From: Bradyrhizobium lablabi
GTDB taxonomy: Bacteria > Pseudomonadota > Alphaproteobacteria > Rhizobiales > Xanthobacteraceae
Assembly: GCF_900141755.1 (NCBI RefSeq)
Contig: NZ_LT670844.1
Location: 186,001-250,000, forward strand
DNA length: 64,000 nt
Direction of reading: 5' to 3'
Shown: piece after piece, positions 35,981-45,441 of the stretch
Layout: each line of letters starts with the position of its first letter
Position numbering within the stretch: the first letter of the stretch is position 1
Notes under the pieces: generated by a model
Seen by the model: only the letters and a program-made list of their open reading frames with translations
Told to the model about the DNA's origin: nothing
The model's database searches: none
Position numbers and translations under genes: made by a program

Positions 35981-36751
35981 ATGACAGCTGCGCATTTCGA
36001 TCTCACCGGCAAGGTAGCCATCGTCACCGGCGGCAATGGCGGTATCGGGCTTGGCATGGCGCTGGGACTGGCGCAGGCCGGCGCCGCCGTCGCTATCGTT
36101 GGACGCAACGAAGCGAAGTCGATGGCCGCAATCACTGAGCTCCGTGCGGGTGGCGCCAGGGCGATATCCGTCACGACCGACGTCACCGACAAAACCGCCG
36201 TCGCCGCGATGGTCGCGCGGACGCTGGGCGAACTCGGCCGGATCGACATCCTCGTCAACAATGCCGGCATCAACATCCGCAAACCCCCGCACGCGCTCGA
36301 ACTCGCGGAATGGGAAAGCGTCATGAAGACCAACTTGACCAGCGCCTTTTTATGCTCGCAGGCGGTCCACCCGGCGATGAAGCAAGCGGGCGGCGGCAAG
36401 ATCATCAATATCGGCTCGATGATGTCGATCTTCGGCGCCAGTTTCGCGCCGGCTTACGCGGCGAGTAAAGGCGGCATCGTGCAGTTCACGCGTTCCTGCG
36501 CGGTCGCCTGGGCCGCCGACAACATCCAGGCCAATGCGGTGCTGCCGGGCTGGATCGATACCGATCTGACCAAACGCGCCCGCGAGCAGATCGACGGCCT
36601 GCACGACAAGGTCCTGGCGCGCACGCCGGCGGCGCGATGGGGTGTCACGGCCGATTTCGCCGGCATCGCGGTGTTTCTCGCCTCACCCGCCTCGGACTTC
36701 GTCACCGGCACCGCGATTCCCGTCGATGGCGGATTTTCGATCATGGGATGA
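35981..36751 (+). CDS. SDR-family oxidoreductase
   Basis: A 256-residue classical SDR: cofactor motif TGGNGGIG near residue 14, NNAG (VNNAGINIRK), catalytic Ser in NIGSMMS and Tyr-Lys in YAASKGG, with C-terminal GGFSIMG. Similar proteins are called 2-deoxy-D-gluconate 3-dehydrogenase or glucose 1-dehydrogenase; the substrate cannot be told from sequence. Its stop codon overlaps the convergent caspase-like gene by 11 bases. Confidence 0.85.
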   Translation: MTAAHFDLTGKVAIVTGGNGGIGLGMALGLAQAGAAVAIVGRNEAKSMAAITELRAGGARAISVTTDVTDKTAVAAMVARTLGELGRIDILVNNAGINIRKPPHALELAEWESVMKTNLTSAFLCSQAVHPAMKQAGGGKIINIGSMMSIFGASFAPAYAASKGGIVQFTRSCAVAWAADNIQANAVLPGWIDTDLTKRAREQIDGLHDKVLARTPAARWGVTADFAGIAVFLASPASDFVTGTAIPVDGGFSIMG

Positions 36752-38273
36752 GGCTCGATGCCTTCCTGAAACTCTTGATCTCCGAGACGCTGCCGTCGCG
36801 ATAGGTCAATTCCACCGACACGAACTGCGTCGCGGGCGCGAGCTTGAGGTAAAGCTGCGCGCCATAGGGAATCTCGAGAGGATCCCGGGGATCGCAGGGC
36901 GGCATTTTCAGGACCTTGTCCGGCACCGCAGAGTCTATTCCGATGCGGACCTCGCGGATCGCACAGCGGTACGACACCAGGTGCGTGTAATAGAGCAGGA
37001 GCCCGTTGAACTCCCGAAACGCCAGCCAGCTGGTCGCGGTCATATCGAGGATTTTTCGCTGATCGTGAATCAGCGCCGCCTCGGGATCGAACTTTATTGG
37101 AAACGGCCCCTGCAATTCGCCTGACGCATCGACGTAGCGAACCTGGATGGTCGCCGCCGGCGCGTCGCCGGCGAGTTCGATCGACGGATTGGGCATCCGC
37201 TTGCGGGTGCGCGGATCGAGCGTGTCGATAAAACCGGTCTCGCGGAAATCACCGCTATCGCCCATCCGCCAGGAAATCCCGAGCGTCGGATCGGCGATCG
37301 AGAATGTGATGGTCCAGCCGCCATTGTGACGGGAGAAGGCCGCGATCGGCGCGTTGACGCTGTCGTCCTTCGGCACGCGCAGCGGCGCCACCGGCGGTAA
37401 TGCTGCGACCTGCTGTGGCGGAGCGGCCGGTTTTGCCGGTTCCTTTGCGGCTTCAGGCTGTCCTTTCGCCGCGCCATTCAGAAAGACATCATCGACCATC
37501 TGGTCGAAATAGACCGGGATCTGCTTGTGGTTGACAGTCTCCGCCATCTCGCTGACCAGTCGCCTTGTGTGCTGGGCGACCTGCACGAGGTTTTCGCCGG
37601 GCTGCAAAAGCTCCTTGGCAAAGGTTCGCGTGAACACTGAATTCGGATTGTCGTCGGCGTTCGACAGGCGATCGAGCGCGGTCTGTCGCGGTCCCGCTGA
37701 AAACACCGAGAACACCCCTTCCGGCAATTGCGTCATCGGCGCGAGCCCACCGCCGCCGGCGACCGCGCGGGTACCCGAACGCTCGAACGGATTGTTGCGG
37801 CAGGCATCGAACACCAGGATGGCGGTGCGCACCCGCTTGTTTTGCAGGCGCTCGATGATGCGGTCGGCGAGCACGGAGGCGTCGCGCACCAATTCTTCCT
37901 GGCCTTCGGTCGCGGCCGGCACATCGGTCGGCAAGAGAAAATTCTGGCCGGCGATTTCAAAACCGTGGCCGGCATAAAAGAAGAACGCGGTGTCGCCGGG
38001 CTCAACCGCCTTGTCGAACGCCAGCAGCGTTTCGGAAAACGCCTGCCGGGTCTGGTTCTCCGCCACCATCACGTTGAAGCCGAGCTGCTTTAACGTATTG
38101 CCCATGGTGCGGGCATCGTTGACCGCCTTCTGCAACTTCGGAACGTTCTTGTAATCGTTGTTGCCGATCACCAGCGCAACGCGCTTTTCGGCCTGCGCGG
38201 GCGCAGCGAACGCCAGCAACGACGCTGCAAGGCCTAACGCCAATGCCGCCCTGAACGACAGCCAGTTCTTCAT
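36741..38273 (-). CDS. Secreted caspase-like (peptidase C14) protein
   Basis: A 510-residue exported protein from ATG 38273 (signal peptide AALALGLAASLLAFAAPAQA; an open frame to 38459 adds an implausible leader). Residues about 29-250 are a caspase-fold domain: EKRVALVIGNNDYKNVPKL, catalytic His103 in FYAGHGFEI and catalytic Cys158 in VFDACRNNPF, so the dyad is intact. A Pro/Ala linker (about 330-370) leads to a C-terminal domain of unknown fold. Such orthocaspase-type proteins are usual in bradyrhizobia; cleavage specificity and targets are unknown. No toxin, gasdermin-like or signalling partner is adjacent. Confidence 0.85.
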   Translation of the reverse strand: MKNWLSFRAALALGLAASLLAFAAPAQAEKRVALVIGNNDYKNVPKLQKAVNDARTMGNTLKQLGFNVMVAENQTRQAFSETLLAFDKAVEPGDTAFFFYAGHGFEIAGQNFLLPTDVPAATEGQEELVRDASVLADRIIERLQNKRVRTAILVFDACRNNPFERSGTRAVAGGGGLAPMTQLPEGVFSVFSAGPRQTALDRLSNADDNPNSVFTRTFAKELLQPGENLVQVAQHTRRLVSEMAETVNHKQIPVYFDQMVDDVFLNGAAKGQPEAAKEPAKPAAPPQQVAALPPVAPLRVPKDDSVNAPIAAFSRHNGGWTITFSIADPTLGISWRMGDSGDFRETGFIDTLDPRTRKRMPNPSIELAGDAPAATIQVRYVDASGELQGPFPIKFDPEAALIHDQRKILDMTATSWLAFREFNGLLLYYTHLVSYRCAIREVRIGIDSAVPDKVLKMPPCDPRDPLEIPYGAQLYLKLAPATQFVSVELTYRDGSVSEIKSFRKASSLIP

Positions 38274-38637
38274 CCGAATCCCCTGCCTTGCGGCTTCTCG
38301 CGCACGCTCTATGCCGTAGTCGGCAAAGCAGCACCACCGGTTCATCCGAGTGCCCCGGCCCGGCGGCTTGATGGCCGGTCGGCGGCGCAACCAGAAGCAA
38401 ACGCAGGGCATTGATGCAAAAACATTAAGCTTTTTCAATGCTTGCCGCGCCTGCTCCATTGACTTCTGCCAATTCGCCCCTATGTTCCGGCTTGACGCGG
38501 CCCGGTATCGAAACGCGATATCTTGATAAGCCGCCTGTCTGCGTATCCGAAAATCCCGTGCAAATTTGCATGCCGTTCCGGGGTTGAGCGCGACAGTTAT
38601 TTCCGAGATTCCAAGCGGCGGTTTCTACAGAGGCTCA
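38274..38637. other. Divergent intergenic region / long helicase leader
   Basis: No gene is supported in these 364 bases between the caspase-like gene (-) and the helicase (+). Long 5' leaders are typical of cold-regulated DEAD-box helicases, but I see no definite motif or terminator here. Confidence 0.4.
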
Positions 38638-40101
38638 ATGTCTTTTTCCCATCTCGGCTTGTCCGAAAAGGTGCTCGCCGCCGTCGCGGCCACCGGTTAC
38701 ACCACCCCTACCCCCATTCAGGAACAGGCGATTCCCCACGTTCTGGCCCGCCGCGACGTTCTCGGCATCGCCCAGACCGGCACCGGCAAGACCGCCGCCT
38801 TCGTCCTGCCCATGCTCACCATGCTGGAAAAGGGCCGCGCCCGGGCCCGGATGCCCCGCACCCTGATCCTGGAGCCGACCCGCGAGCTCGCCGCCCAGGT
38901 CAAGGAGAATTTCGACAAATACGGCGCCGGCCAGAAGCTCAACGTCGCGCTCCTGATCGGCGGCGTTTCGTTCGGCGACCAGGACAGTAAATTGACCCGC
39001 GGCGTCGACGTGCTGATCGCGACCCCCGGCCGGCTGCTCGACCATACCGAGCGCGGCGGACTGTTGCTCACCGGCGTCGAACTGCTGGTGATCGACGAAG
39101 CCGACCGCATGCTCGACATGGGCTTCATTCCCGACATCGAACGCATCTGCAAGCTCGTTCCATTCACCCGGCAGACGCTGTTCTTCACGGCGACGATGCC
39201 CCCCGAAATCCGCCGCATCACCGAAACCTTCCTGCACAATCCCGAAAAAGTCGAAGTTTCCAGGCCCGCGACCACAGCCACCGGCGTATCCCAGTTCCAG
39301 GTCAGCGTCGGCCGCGAGCCGCATGAGAAACGCGAAACGCTGCGCCGCCTGTTGCGCGACGCCAAGGACCTGCAGAACGCGATCATCTTCTGCAACCGCA
39401 AGCGCGAAGTCGCGCTACTGTACAAATCGCTGCAGAAGCACGGTTTCAGCGTCGGCGCCCTGCATGGCGACATGGATCAGTCGGCGCGCACCGCCGCACT
39501 CGATCAATTCCGCAAGGGCGAAATTCCGCTATTGGTCGCCTCCGACGTCGCGGCCCGCGGCCTCGATATTCCCGCAGTGAGCCACATCTTCAATTTCGAC
39601 GTCCCGCATCATGCCGACGATTACGTTCATCGCATCGGCCGCACCGGCCGCGCCGGCCGCACCGGCACCGCGATCTCTATCGTCACCCCACTCGATTTCA
39701 AATCCATCGCCGCGATCGAAAAGCTGATCGGTCAAACCATTCCCCGCGCGGACGGCGGCGCCCCGTCCGGCGAGAGCCGGGCAGCGCCGCCCAGTGGCGA
39801 AAGCAGACCGGCGCGCGAACGCGAGGGCTCGAGAGAAGGTTCAAGGGAAGGATCGCGCGAGCATTCCCGCGGCGGCCGCAAGCCGCGACGGGAACGCGAG
39901 CCCCGCCGCTCCGGCGGCGACCGCAATTCGCCCCCGCAGCCGCAGGTGGCAGCGTTCACCCCGCCGTCAGCTCCGCCAGCCTCGCGCGCGCCCTCGATTG
40001 GCCGGACGCCTGCGCCGCAACCCTCGCAGGAATCGTCAGAACCCGCCGATCACTCGCACCTTCCGGCGTTCCTGTTGCGGCCGGTCCGCGCCCGAATCTA
40101 A
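38638..40101 (+). CDS. DEAD-box RNA helicase (RhlE type)
   Basis: A 487-residue protein from ATG 38638, preceded by AGAGG; an upstream ATG at 38566 adds 24 residues before the conserved start MSFSHLGLSEKVLAAV. All helicase motifs are present: Q motif TPTPIQEQA, walker A AQTGTGKTA, PTRELAAQ, TPGRLLDH, DEAD in VIDEADRMLDMGF, FTATMP (in place of SAT), and HRIGRTGRAGRTG. The C-terminal 110 residues are a low-complexity Arg/Ser/Gly/Pro tail with three SREG units, typical RNA-binding extension. It unwinds structured RNA in ribosome assembly or decay. Confidence 0.93.
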   Translation: MSFSHLGLSEKVLAAVAATGYTTPTPIQEQAIPHVLARRDVLGIAQTGTGKTAAFVLPMLTMLEKGRARARMPRTLILEPTRELAAQVKENFDKYGAGQKLNVALLIGGVSFGDQDSKLTRGVDVLIATPGRLLDHTERGGLLLTGVELLVIDEADRMLDMGFIPDIERICKLVPFTRQTLFFTATMPPEIRRITETFLHNPEKVEVSRPATTATGVSQFQVSVGREPHEKRETLRRLLRDAKDLQNAIIFCNRKREVALLYKSLQKHGFSVGALHGDMDQSARTAALDQFRKGEIPLLVASDVAARGLDIPAVSHIFNFDVPHHADDYVHRIGRTGRAGRTGTAISIVTPLDFKSIAAIEKLIGQTIPRADGGAPSGESRAAPPSGESRPAREREGSREGSREGSREHSRGGRKPRREREPRRSGGDRNSPPQPQVAAFTPPSAPPASRAPSIGRTPAPQPSQESSEPADHSHLPAFLLRPVRARI

Positions 40102-40246
40102 GCGCTCCGGGCGTCGCGATTTCGCACCTGCGAAATGCGACGGAACTATTTACCGGTCCTTCATTCTCCTCAATTAACTTGGCGGCGATAATTTTAGTTA
40201 TTGCCGCAATTATGGCGGGCAGAATGCCTGTTTGGGGACATGATCG

Positions 40247-41314
40247 GTGGTCAAGGTGCTCGACGAACATGAACGCACGATGGCCTTCGCCGAAGTCGCG
40301 CTTGGCCAGATCAAATCCCTCCGGCAGACCGCCGTCCCCCGCAATTATGAAATCTGGTACGTCTACGCGACCGGATACAATACCCCGCTCAACAAGATCA
40401 TCAACGAGACGCTGGCGCGCAACGGCAGGTTGACCGAGGCCGATCTCGAACAGATCTACGAAACCTATCTTTCCCACATCAAGACCACCGACCGCATCGA
40501 CAAGGTCGGCGCGCGCGTGATCGGCGAAATCGACGACGTGATGACGCTGGTCTCCGACGCGCTGGGAATGTCGGCCAGCTACGAGGCCAGCCTTGACGGC
40601 GCGACGCAGAAATTGTCCGTCGCCGAGAACCGCGACCAGGTCAGGGTCATCGTTGAGGCGCTGCTGAAATCCACCGGCGACATGCGCGAGACCAACAAAG
40701 CGCTCGAGGAACGGCTGGCGCTGTCGAAAACCGAGATCAGCAACCTGCAGCAGAGCCTCGAAGCGATCCGGGCCGAAAGCCTGACCGATCCGCTGACCGG
40801 GCTCGGCAACCGCAAATATTTCGACCGTTCGATCGAGATGGCGGTGCAGACGGCACTGGCGACCGGCGAGCCGCTTTCGCTTCTGATGTTCGACATCGAT
40901 CATTTCAAGTCGTTCAACGACAGTTACGGCCATCTCACCGGCGATCAGGTGCTGCGGCTGGTCGGCATGTCGCTGAAACAGACCATCAAGGGCCAGGACA
41001 TCACCGCGCGCTATGGCGGCGAGGAATTCGCGGTGGTACTGCCGAACACCGCGCTGCGCCAGGCGCTGACGGTCGCCGATCATATCCGCCGCGCGGTGAT
41101 GTCGAAGGAATTGAAGAAAAAATCAACCGGCGAAATCCTCGGCCGCGTCACGATCTCGGTCGGCGTATCCATGCTCAAGCCGGGCGACGATACGGATTCC
41201 CTGATCGAACGCGCCGACGCCTGCCTCTATGCGGCCAAGCGCAACGGCCGCAACCGCGTGATTTGTGAAGCCGATCCGGAATACGCCGCCGAGACGCAGA
41301 GCCAGGTGGCGTGA
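40247..41314 (+). CDS. GGDEF-domain diguanylate cyclase
   Basis: A 355-residue protein. Residues 1-175 are helical, with a start like other rhizobial GGDEF proteins (ALGQIKSLRQTAVPRNYEIW), and a coiled coil (145-178) leads into the GGDEF domain. Active-site sequences are FDIDHFKSFND and GGEEF at 257-261, so c-di-GMP synthesis from GTP is expected. The inhibitory I-site RxxD is replaced by KGQD (248-251), predicting weak product inhibition. No membrane segment is seen. The GTG at 40247 is used as start; an ATG at 40280 is possible. Confidence 0.9.
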   Translation: MVKVLDEHERTMAFAEVALGQIKSLRQTAVPRNYEIWYVYATGYNTPLNKIINETLARNGRLTEADLEQIYETYLSHIKTTDRIDKVGARVIGEIDDVMTLVSDALGMSASYEASLDGATQKLSVAENRDQVRVIVEALLKSTGDMRETNKALEERLALSKTEISNLQQSLEAIRAESLTDPLTGLGNRKYFDRSIEMAVQTALATGEPLSLLMFDIDHFKSFNDSYGHLTGDQVLRLVGMSLKQTIKGQDITARYGGEEFAVVLPNTALRQALTVADHIRRAVMSKELKKKSTGEILGRVTISVGVSMLKPGDDTDSLIERADACLYAAKRNGRNRVICEADPEYAAETQSQVA

Positions 41315-41323
41315 TGAATGTCC

Positions 41324-41427
41324 CTCATGGTGAGGAGCGCATCTTGCGCGTCTCGAACCATGAGGCCACGATCTCGGCCCTGGCCATCCTTCGAGACGCG
41401 CGCGAATAGCGCGCTCCTCAGGATGAG
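41324..41427. repeat. Palindromic repeat (CCTCATGGTGAGGAGCGC type), copy 1
   Basis: Inverted segments such as GTGAGGAGCGC..GCGCTCCTCAGGATGAGG and GCGTCTCGAACC..CCTTCGAGACGCGC form an extended hairpin between convergent genes. A second copy of the family lies at 60979-61076. Confidence 0.7.
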
Positions 41428-41855
41428 GACCTCTTGTCTGGCGCCTTGTTCTTGGATTTCTTTGCAGCCTTTTTCTTTTTAGGCACTGCTTGGCCCGTAA
41501 CCATCTTCTTCGCCTTGCGCGCCTTCGGACGCTTCTTCACCGCCGCGCGCTGTGCCGCCGCCAGTGCCGCCCTCGCCCAACCGGCCAGTTCTTCGGAATC
41601 GTCGAACAGCCGCGCGGGCAGCTCCCAATAGGAGTTCACCGTGACGGTTTTGGCGCGGGTTTGATACTGGAACGGCTTTGATCCTTCCGCCTCGAACTGC
41701 GGAATGGTCGCGTCATCGGCGCGGAAATAGAGCCCGCTGCGCAGCGCCAGCGCAAAGTTGGTGCCGTCAGCGGAAATACCGAAGCCGGAAAACATCCGGC
41801 GGATGGTCACCGGGCCGAAATCGGAAAACAGATCGATCAGGAAATCGCGGTCCAT
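41418..41855 (-). CDS. TfoX/Sxy N-terminal domain protein with Lys-rich tail
   Basis: A 145-residue protein. Residues 1-105 match the TfoX N-terminal domain (LFSDFGPVTIRRMFSGFGIS, YWELPARLFDDSEELAGWAR). The last 35 residues are a Lys/Ala-rich tail (KKRPKARKAKK, PKKKKAAKKSKNK), likely nucleic-acid binding. TfoX regulates competence in gammaproteobacteria; in alphaproteobacteria the single-domain proteins have no established role. Confidence 0.8.
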   Translation of the reverse strand: MDRDFLIDLFSDFGPVTIRRMFSGFGISADGTNFALALRSGLYFRADDATIPQFEAEGSKPFQYQTRAKTVTVNSYWELPARLFDDSEELAGWARAALAAAQRAAVKKRPKARKAKKMVTGQAVPKKKKAAKKSKNKAPDKRSSS

Positions 41856-41876
41856 GCAGTCCGCTCACAACACGAC

Positions 41877-42001
41877 GTCGTCCCGGCGAACGCCCGGGAC
41901 CCATACGCTGCGGCTTCTCGTTTTGGCGCTGTGGGGTTAGCCGGCTTCTTTAAACAACAATGTACGGGGGTTATGGGTCCCGGCTCAAGGCCGGGACGAC
42001 G
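41877..42001. repeat. CGTCCCGGC palindromic repeat upstream of the TfoX-like gene
   Basis: CGTCGTCCCGGCGAACGC..GGGACCCATA on the left and TATGGGTCCCGGCTCAAGGC..GGGACGACG on the right are inverted copies at the ends of a 125-base spacer, a third family of extragenic palindromes in this window. Confidence 0.7.
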
Positions 42002-42005
42002 GTAG

Positions 42006-42410
42006 TTAGACCTTCGCGGCCGTCAGCTGCACCGACTCGCCGCAGCCGCAGGCGCCGACCTGGTTTGGATTGTTGAAGATGAACTGCGCCGACATCCTGT
42101 CGACCTTGTAGTCCATCTCGGTGCCGAGCAAAAACAGCACGGCCTTGGGATCGATCAGGATCTTCACGCCCTTGTCCTCGACCACCTCGTCAGTGGGACG
42201 GACCTCGTGAGCATATTCGACGGTGTAGGATTGCCCGGCGCAGCCGCCATTCTTGATCCCGACCCGAAGGCCCACGATCTCGGAATCGGCGCGTTTTGTA
42301 AGCTCCGTGATCCGCTGCGCGGCCGCGTCCGTCAGCTTCATCACCTGCGGGCGTGGACGCGGCTTCGGTTTTGATACGGGCGTCGGTGTAGCGGGTGTCA
42401 TGTCAGTCAT
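42006..42410 (-). CDS. sufA: Iron-sulfur cluster assembly A-type carrier SufA
   Basis: A 134-residue HesB/IscA-family protein with a proline/lysine-rich N-terminal leader and the three cluster ligands: Cys in NGGCAGQSY and the pair CGCGESV at the C-terminus (AC-G-C-G). It takes [2Fe-2S]/[4Fe-4S] clusters from the SufBCD scaffold to target proteins. It is the last gene of the suf operon, 59 bases after sufT. Confidence 0.9.
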   Translation of the reverse strand: MTDMTPATPTPVSKPKPRPRPQVMKLTDAAAQRITELTKRADSEIVGLRVGIKNGGCAGQSYTVEYAHEVRPTDEVVEDKGVKILIDPKAVLFLLGTEMDYKVDRMSAQFIFNNPNQVGACGCGESVQLTAAKV

Positions 42411-42469
42411 GTGGTCATTCCAGGAGGCAAATCAATGCCGCGCATTTTCCGTTCTAACGCGTTAACGCT

Positions 42470-42856
42470 TCACCACATATTGAGGACGAGGCGCGCCTCG
42501 TCGCTCATCCGGTCCGGCGACCATGCCGGCTCCCAGACCAGATTGACATTGACCACGCCGACGCCGGGAACGCTGGCGACCGCGTTCTCCACCATCTGCG
42601 GCAATTCACCGGCCGCCGGACAGTTCGGCGTCGTCAGCGTCATCACCACGTCGACGGTGCGGTCGTCCTTGATGTCGACCTTGTAGATCAGGCCGAGTTC
42701 GTAGATGTCGGCCGGAATTTCCGGATCGAACACGGTTTTGAGCGCAGCAACGATTTCGCCGCCCAGCCGCTCGCTCTCCTCCGGCGGCAACGCTGAACTG
42801 GTTTCCATATTGCCGGTTTTGACTTCGGGACTCTTGGTTTCTACTGCATCGCTCAT
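42470..42856 (-). CDS. sufT: SUF system protein SufT (DUF59)
   Basis: A 128-residue DUF59/MIP18-family protein: LKTVFDPEIPADIYELGLIY, VVMTLTTPNCPAAGELP (conserved Cys) and VNLVWEPAWSPDRMSDEARL. SufT-type proteins help Fe-S cluster maturation. Its ATG overlaps the sufS stop codon (ATGA at 42853-42856), implying coupled translation. Confidence 0.9.
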   Translation of the reverse strand: MSDAVETKSPEVKTGNMETSSALPPEESERLGGEIVAALKTVFDPEIPADIYELGLIYKVDIKDDRTVDVVMTLTTPNCPAAGELPQMVENAVASVPGVGVVNVNLVWEPAWSPDRMSDEARLVLNMW

Positions 42857-44100
42857 GCGAATATTTCCCGCGCCTTGATCAGCGCCTGTGCCAGATGGTC
42901 GACTTCTTCCCGCGTATTATACATCCCGAACGAGGCCCGGCACGTCGCCGTCACGTTGAACCGCTCTAAAAGCGGCATCACGCAATGGGTGCCGGCGCGT
43001 ACCGCGATTCCCTGGCGGTCGATGACGGTGGCGACGTCGTGGGGATGGGCGCCCTTCATCTCGAACGAGATCACCGGTCCCTTGTCGCGCGCGGTCCCGA
43101 TCAGGCGCAGCGAGTTGATTTCGCGAAGGCGCTCTTGTGCATAGGTCAAAAGGCCATGCTCGTGTGCCGCGATGCGTTCCTTGCCGATCGAATTGACGTA
43201 GTCGATCGCGGCACCGAGTCCCACAGCCTCGACGATCGCCGGCGTTCCCGCCTCGAACTTGTGCGGCGGATCACCATAGGTGACCCAATCCTTTGTCACT
43301 TCGCGGATCATTTCGCCGCCGCCGTTATAGGGGCGCATGGCGACGAGGTGCTCATGCTTGGCATAGAGCACACCGATGCCGGTTGGCCCGTACATCTTAT
43401 GGCCGGTGAACACATAGAAATCGGCGTCGATATCCTGCACGTCGATTGCAAGATGCACGGCGGCCTGGCTGCCGTCGATCAAGACCGGAATGCCGTGGGC
43501 GTGCGCAAGCTTCACCACGTCCTTGACCGGGACGATGGTACCGAGCGCATTCGACATCTGCGTGATCGCGACCAGCTTTGTCCGCGGCGTCAGCGCTTTC
43601 TCGAATTCCTCGATCAGGAAATTGCCTTCGTCATCGACGTCGACCCATTTGATGACGGCGCCGTGGCGCTCCCTGAGGAAATGCCAGGGCACGATGTTGG
43701 AGTGATGCTCCATGATCGAGACCACGATCTCGTCGCCGGCCTTGATGTTGGGCTCACCCCAGGAGTAGGCGACGAGGTTGATCGCCTCGGTGGCGTTGCG
43801 GGTGAAGACGATCTCCTCGTTACGCCGCGCATTGAGGAATTTTGCCACTTTGGCGCGGCCGCCCTCATAGGCTTCGGTCGCCGCATTGGCGAGGTAATGC
43901 AATCCGCGATGGACGTTGGCGTACTCGGTCTTGTAGGCCTCCGTCATGCGCTCCAGCACGGCGTTCGGCTTTTGCGCCGACGCTGCGTTGTCGAGATAGA
44001 CCAGCGGCTTGCCATAGACCTTTAGTGACAGCGCGGGAAAGTCCTCCCGCACCCGGGCGACGTCGTAGGAACCGTTCAGGACTGCCGGATGCATGGTCAT
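42853..44100 (-). CDS. sufS: Cysteine desulfurase SufS
   Basis: A 415-residue class II cysteine desulfurase. PLP lysine in FTGHKMYGPTGIGVLYAKHE; SufS-type active Cys in TATCRASFGMYNTREEVDH, within the short loop typical of the class. It moves sulfur from cysteine to the SufBCD scaffold. The start ATG at 44100 overlaps the sufD stop as ATGA (another ATG is at 44094). SufE/SufU is not seen in the operon. Confidence 0.95.
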   Translation of the reverse strand: MTMHPAVLNGSYDVARVREDFPALSLKVYGKPLVYLDNAASAQKPNAVLERMTEAYKTEYANVHRGLHYLANAATEAYEGGRAKVAKFLNARRNEEIVFTRNATEAINLVAYSWGEPNIKAGDEIVVSIMEHHSNIVPWHFLRERHGAVIKWVDVDDEGNFLIEEFEKALTPRTKLVAITQMSNALGTIVPVKDVVKLAHAHGIPVLIDGSQAAVHLAIDVQDIDADFYVFTGHKMYGPTGIGVLYAKHEHLVAMRPYNGGGEMIREVTKDWVTYGDPPHKFEAGTPAIVEAVGLGAAIDYVNSIGKERIAAHEHGLLTYAQERLREINSLRLIGTARDKGPVISFEMKGAHPHDVATVIDRQGIAVRAGTHCVMPLLERFNVTATCRASFGMYNTREEVDHLAQALIKAREIFA

Positions 44101-45422
44101 CCCCGTGCCGCCAACCAACGCTGTGCCGCTGAGATCACAAGTTCGCGCAAGGCGTCATTGGCGATTGATTCGATCGCTTCGCCCACAAAAGCCTGGATCA
44201 AGAGCGCCTGCGCTTCCTTCTCGGAAAGGCCGCGCGCGCGCAGGTAAAACAGCAGGCTCTCGTCGAGCGCGCCGGTGGTCGCGCCATGGCCGCAGGTGAC
44301 GTCGTCGGCAAAGATTTCCAGTTCCGGCTTGTTGTCGGCTTCCGCCTCGTCGGACAAAAGCAGCGCCCGCGTCATCATCTTGGCGTCGGTCTTTTGCGCA
44401 TGGGGTCGAACGATGATGCGGCCCTGGAACACCGAATGGCCGCGGTCGTCGAGCACGGAGCGGAAGATTTCGCGGCTCGCGCAATTCGGCACCGCGTGAT
44501 CGAGCAGCAGCGTAGTGTCGGCATGCTGGCGGCCATTGAGCAGCTTGACGCCGTTGGCCTCGACGCGGGACCCCTCGCCGGCAAAGGCGATCACCGGCTG
44601 ATAGCGACTCACATTCGACCCGCTGGTCATGCCAAAAGTATTGAACTGCGCCCGCGCCCCCAATGTCACGACGGCGGAAGAAATGTTGAAAGCGTCGCGG
44701 GCGTCTTCGACCAGGCGCACATGATCCAGCCGGGCGTCATCGCCGATCGAAACGATGGCTGAGTCATGGACCTGATAGGCCTTCGAGCCGCTGGCCGCGA
44801 TATAGCTCTCCACCAGCGTCACACGCGCAGCCTTGCCGACGTTCAATAGCGAGCGGGTGAACATTGCCGCGGGCGCTGCCGCGCTGGCGATATGGACGAT
44901 ATGCAGCGGCTGCGTCAGCGCGACGCCGTCGGCGACCTCGACCACAAGACCGTCCGTCATCATGGCGGTATTGAGCGCGACCATGGCATCGGCGTTGTCG
45001 GGCGCGAACAGGCGCGCCTGCAGCGCCGCGTCGCCAGTTTCAAGCACCTCGCGCAGCGTGCGGATGCCGAGACCCTTTTCGAGTTTCGCCAGATCGGACA
45101 GGCTTGGCGCGAATACGCCGTCCACCAGCACCAATCGGCGCACGCCGGCAATGGCGTGCAGTTTCAAGACGTCGCCTGCGCGCTTGAGCGTCGCGGCATC
45201 CGGTGCGGGCGCAAGCGGCAGCACCTCGCGCATCAGGACGCGCAGATCGGTGTATTTCCACTCCTCGATCCGCCGGTGCGGCAGTCCGGCGCGCTCATAG
45301 GCCGCGAACGCCTGCCGCCTGAGCTCGGCGAACTTTCCGGCGCCCGGCAAACGGTCGCGCGCAATGACAAAAATGTCGCTCAGCGCGCGTCCGGTCTCGG
45401 TTTTGGCCAGCACCACGTTCAT
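44097..45422 (-). CDS. sufD: Fe-S cluster assembly protein SufD
   Basis: A 441-residue SufD: beta-helix core region with FNTFGMTSGSNVSRYQPVIA and DHAVPNCASREIFRSVLDDR (conserved His), then KMMTRALLLSDEAEADNKPE and the C-terminal CGHGATTGALDESLLFYLRA. SufD forms the SufBC2D scaffold with SufB and SufC. It lies between sufC (19-base gap) and sufS (four-base overlap). Confidence 0.93.
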   Translation of the reverse strand: MNVVLAKTETGRALSDIFVIARDRLPGAGKFAELRRQAFAAYERAGLPHRRIEEWKYTDLRVLMREVLPLAPAPDAATLKRAGDVLKLHAIAGVRRLVLVDGVFAPSLSDLAKLEKGLGIRTLREVLETGDAALQARLFAPDNADAMVALNTAMMTDGLVVEVADGVALTQPLHIVHIASAAAPAAMFTRSLLNVGKAARVTLVESYIAASGSKAYQVHDSAIVSIGDDARLDHVRLVEDARDAFNISSAVVTLGARAQFNTFGMTSGSNVSRYQPVIAFAGEGSRVEANGVKLLNGRQHADTTLLLDHAVPNCASREIFRSVLDDRGHSVFQGRIIVRPHAQKTDAKMMTRALLLSDEAEADNKPELEIFADDVTCGHGATTGALDESLLFYLRARGLSEKEAQALLIQAFVGEAIESIANDALRELVISAAQRWLAARG

Positions 45423-45441
45423 GACAATTTCCGTTTTGGCA

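Noticed and set aside
42985..44025. 346-codon plus-strand ORF
   Set aside because: Shadow of sufS, which has all catalytic motifs on the minus strand.
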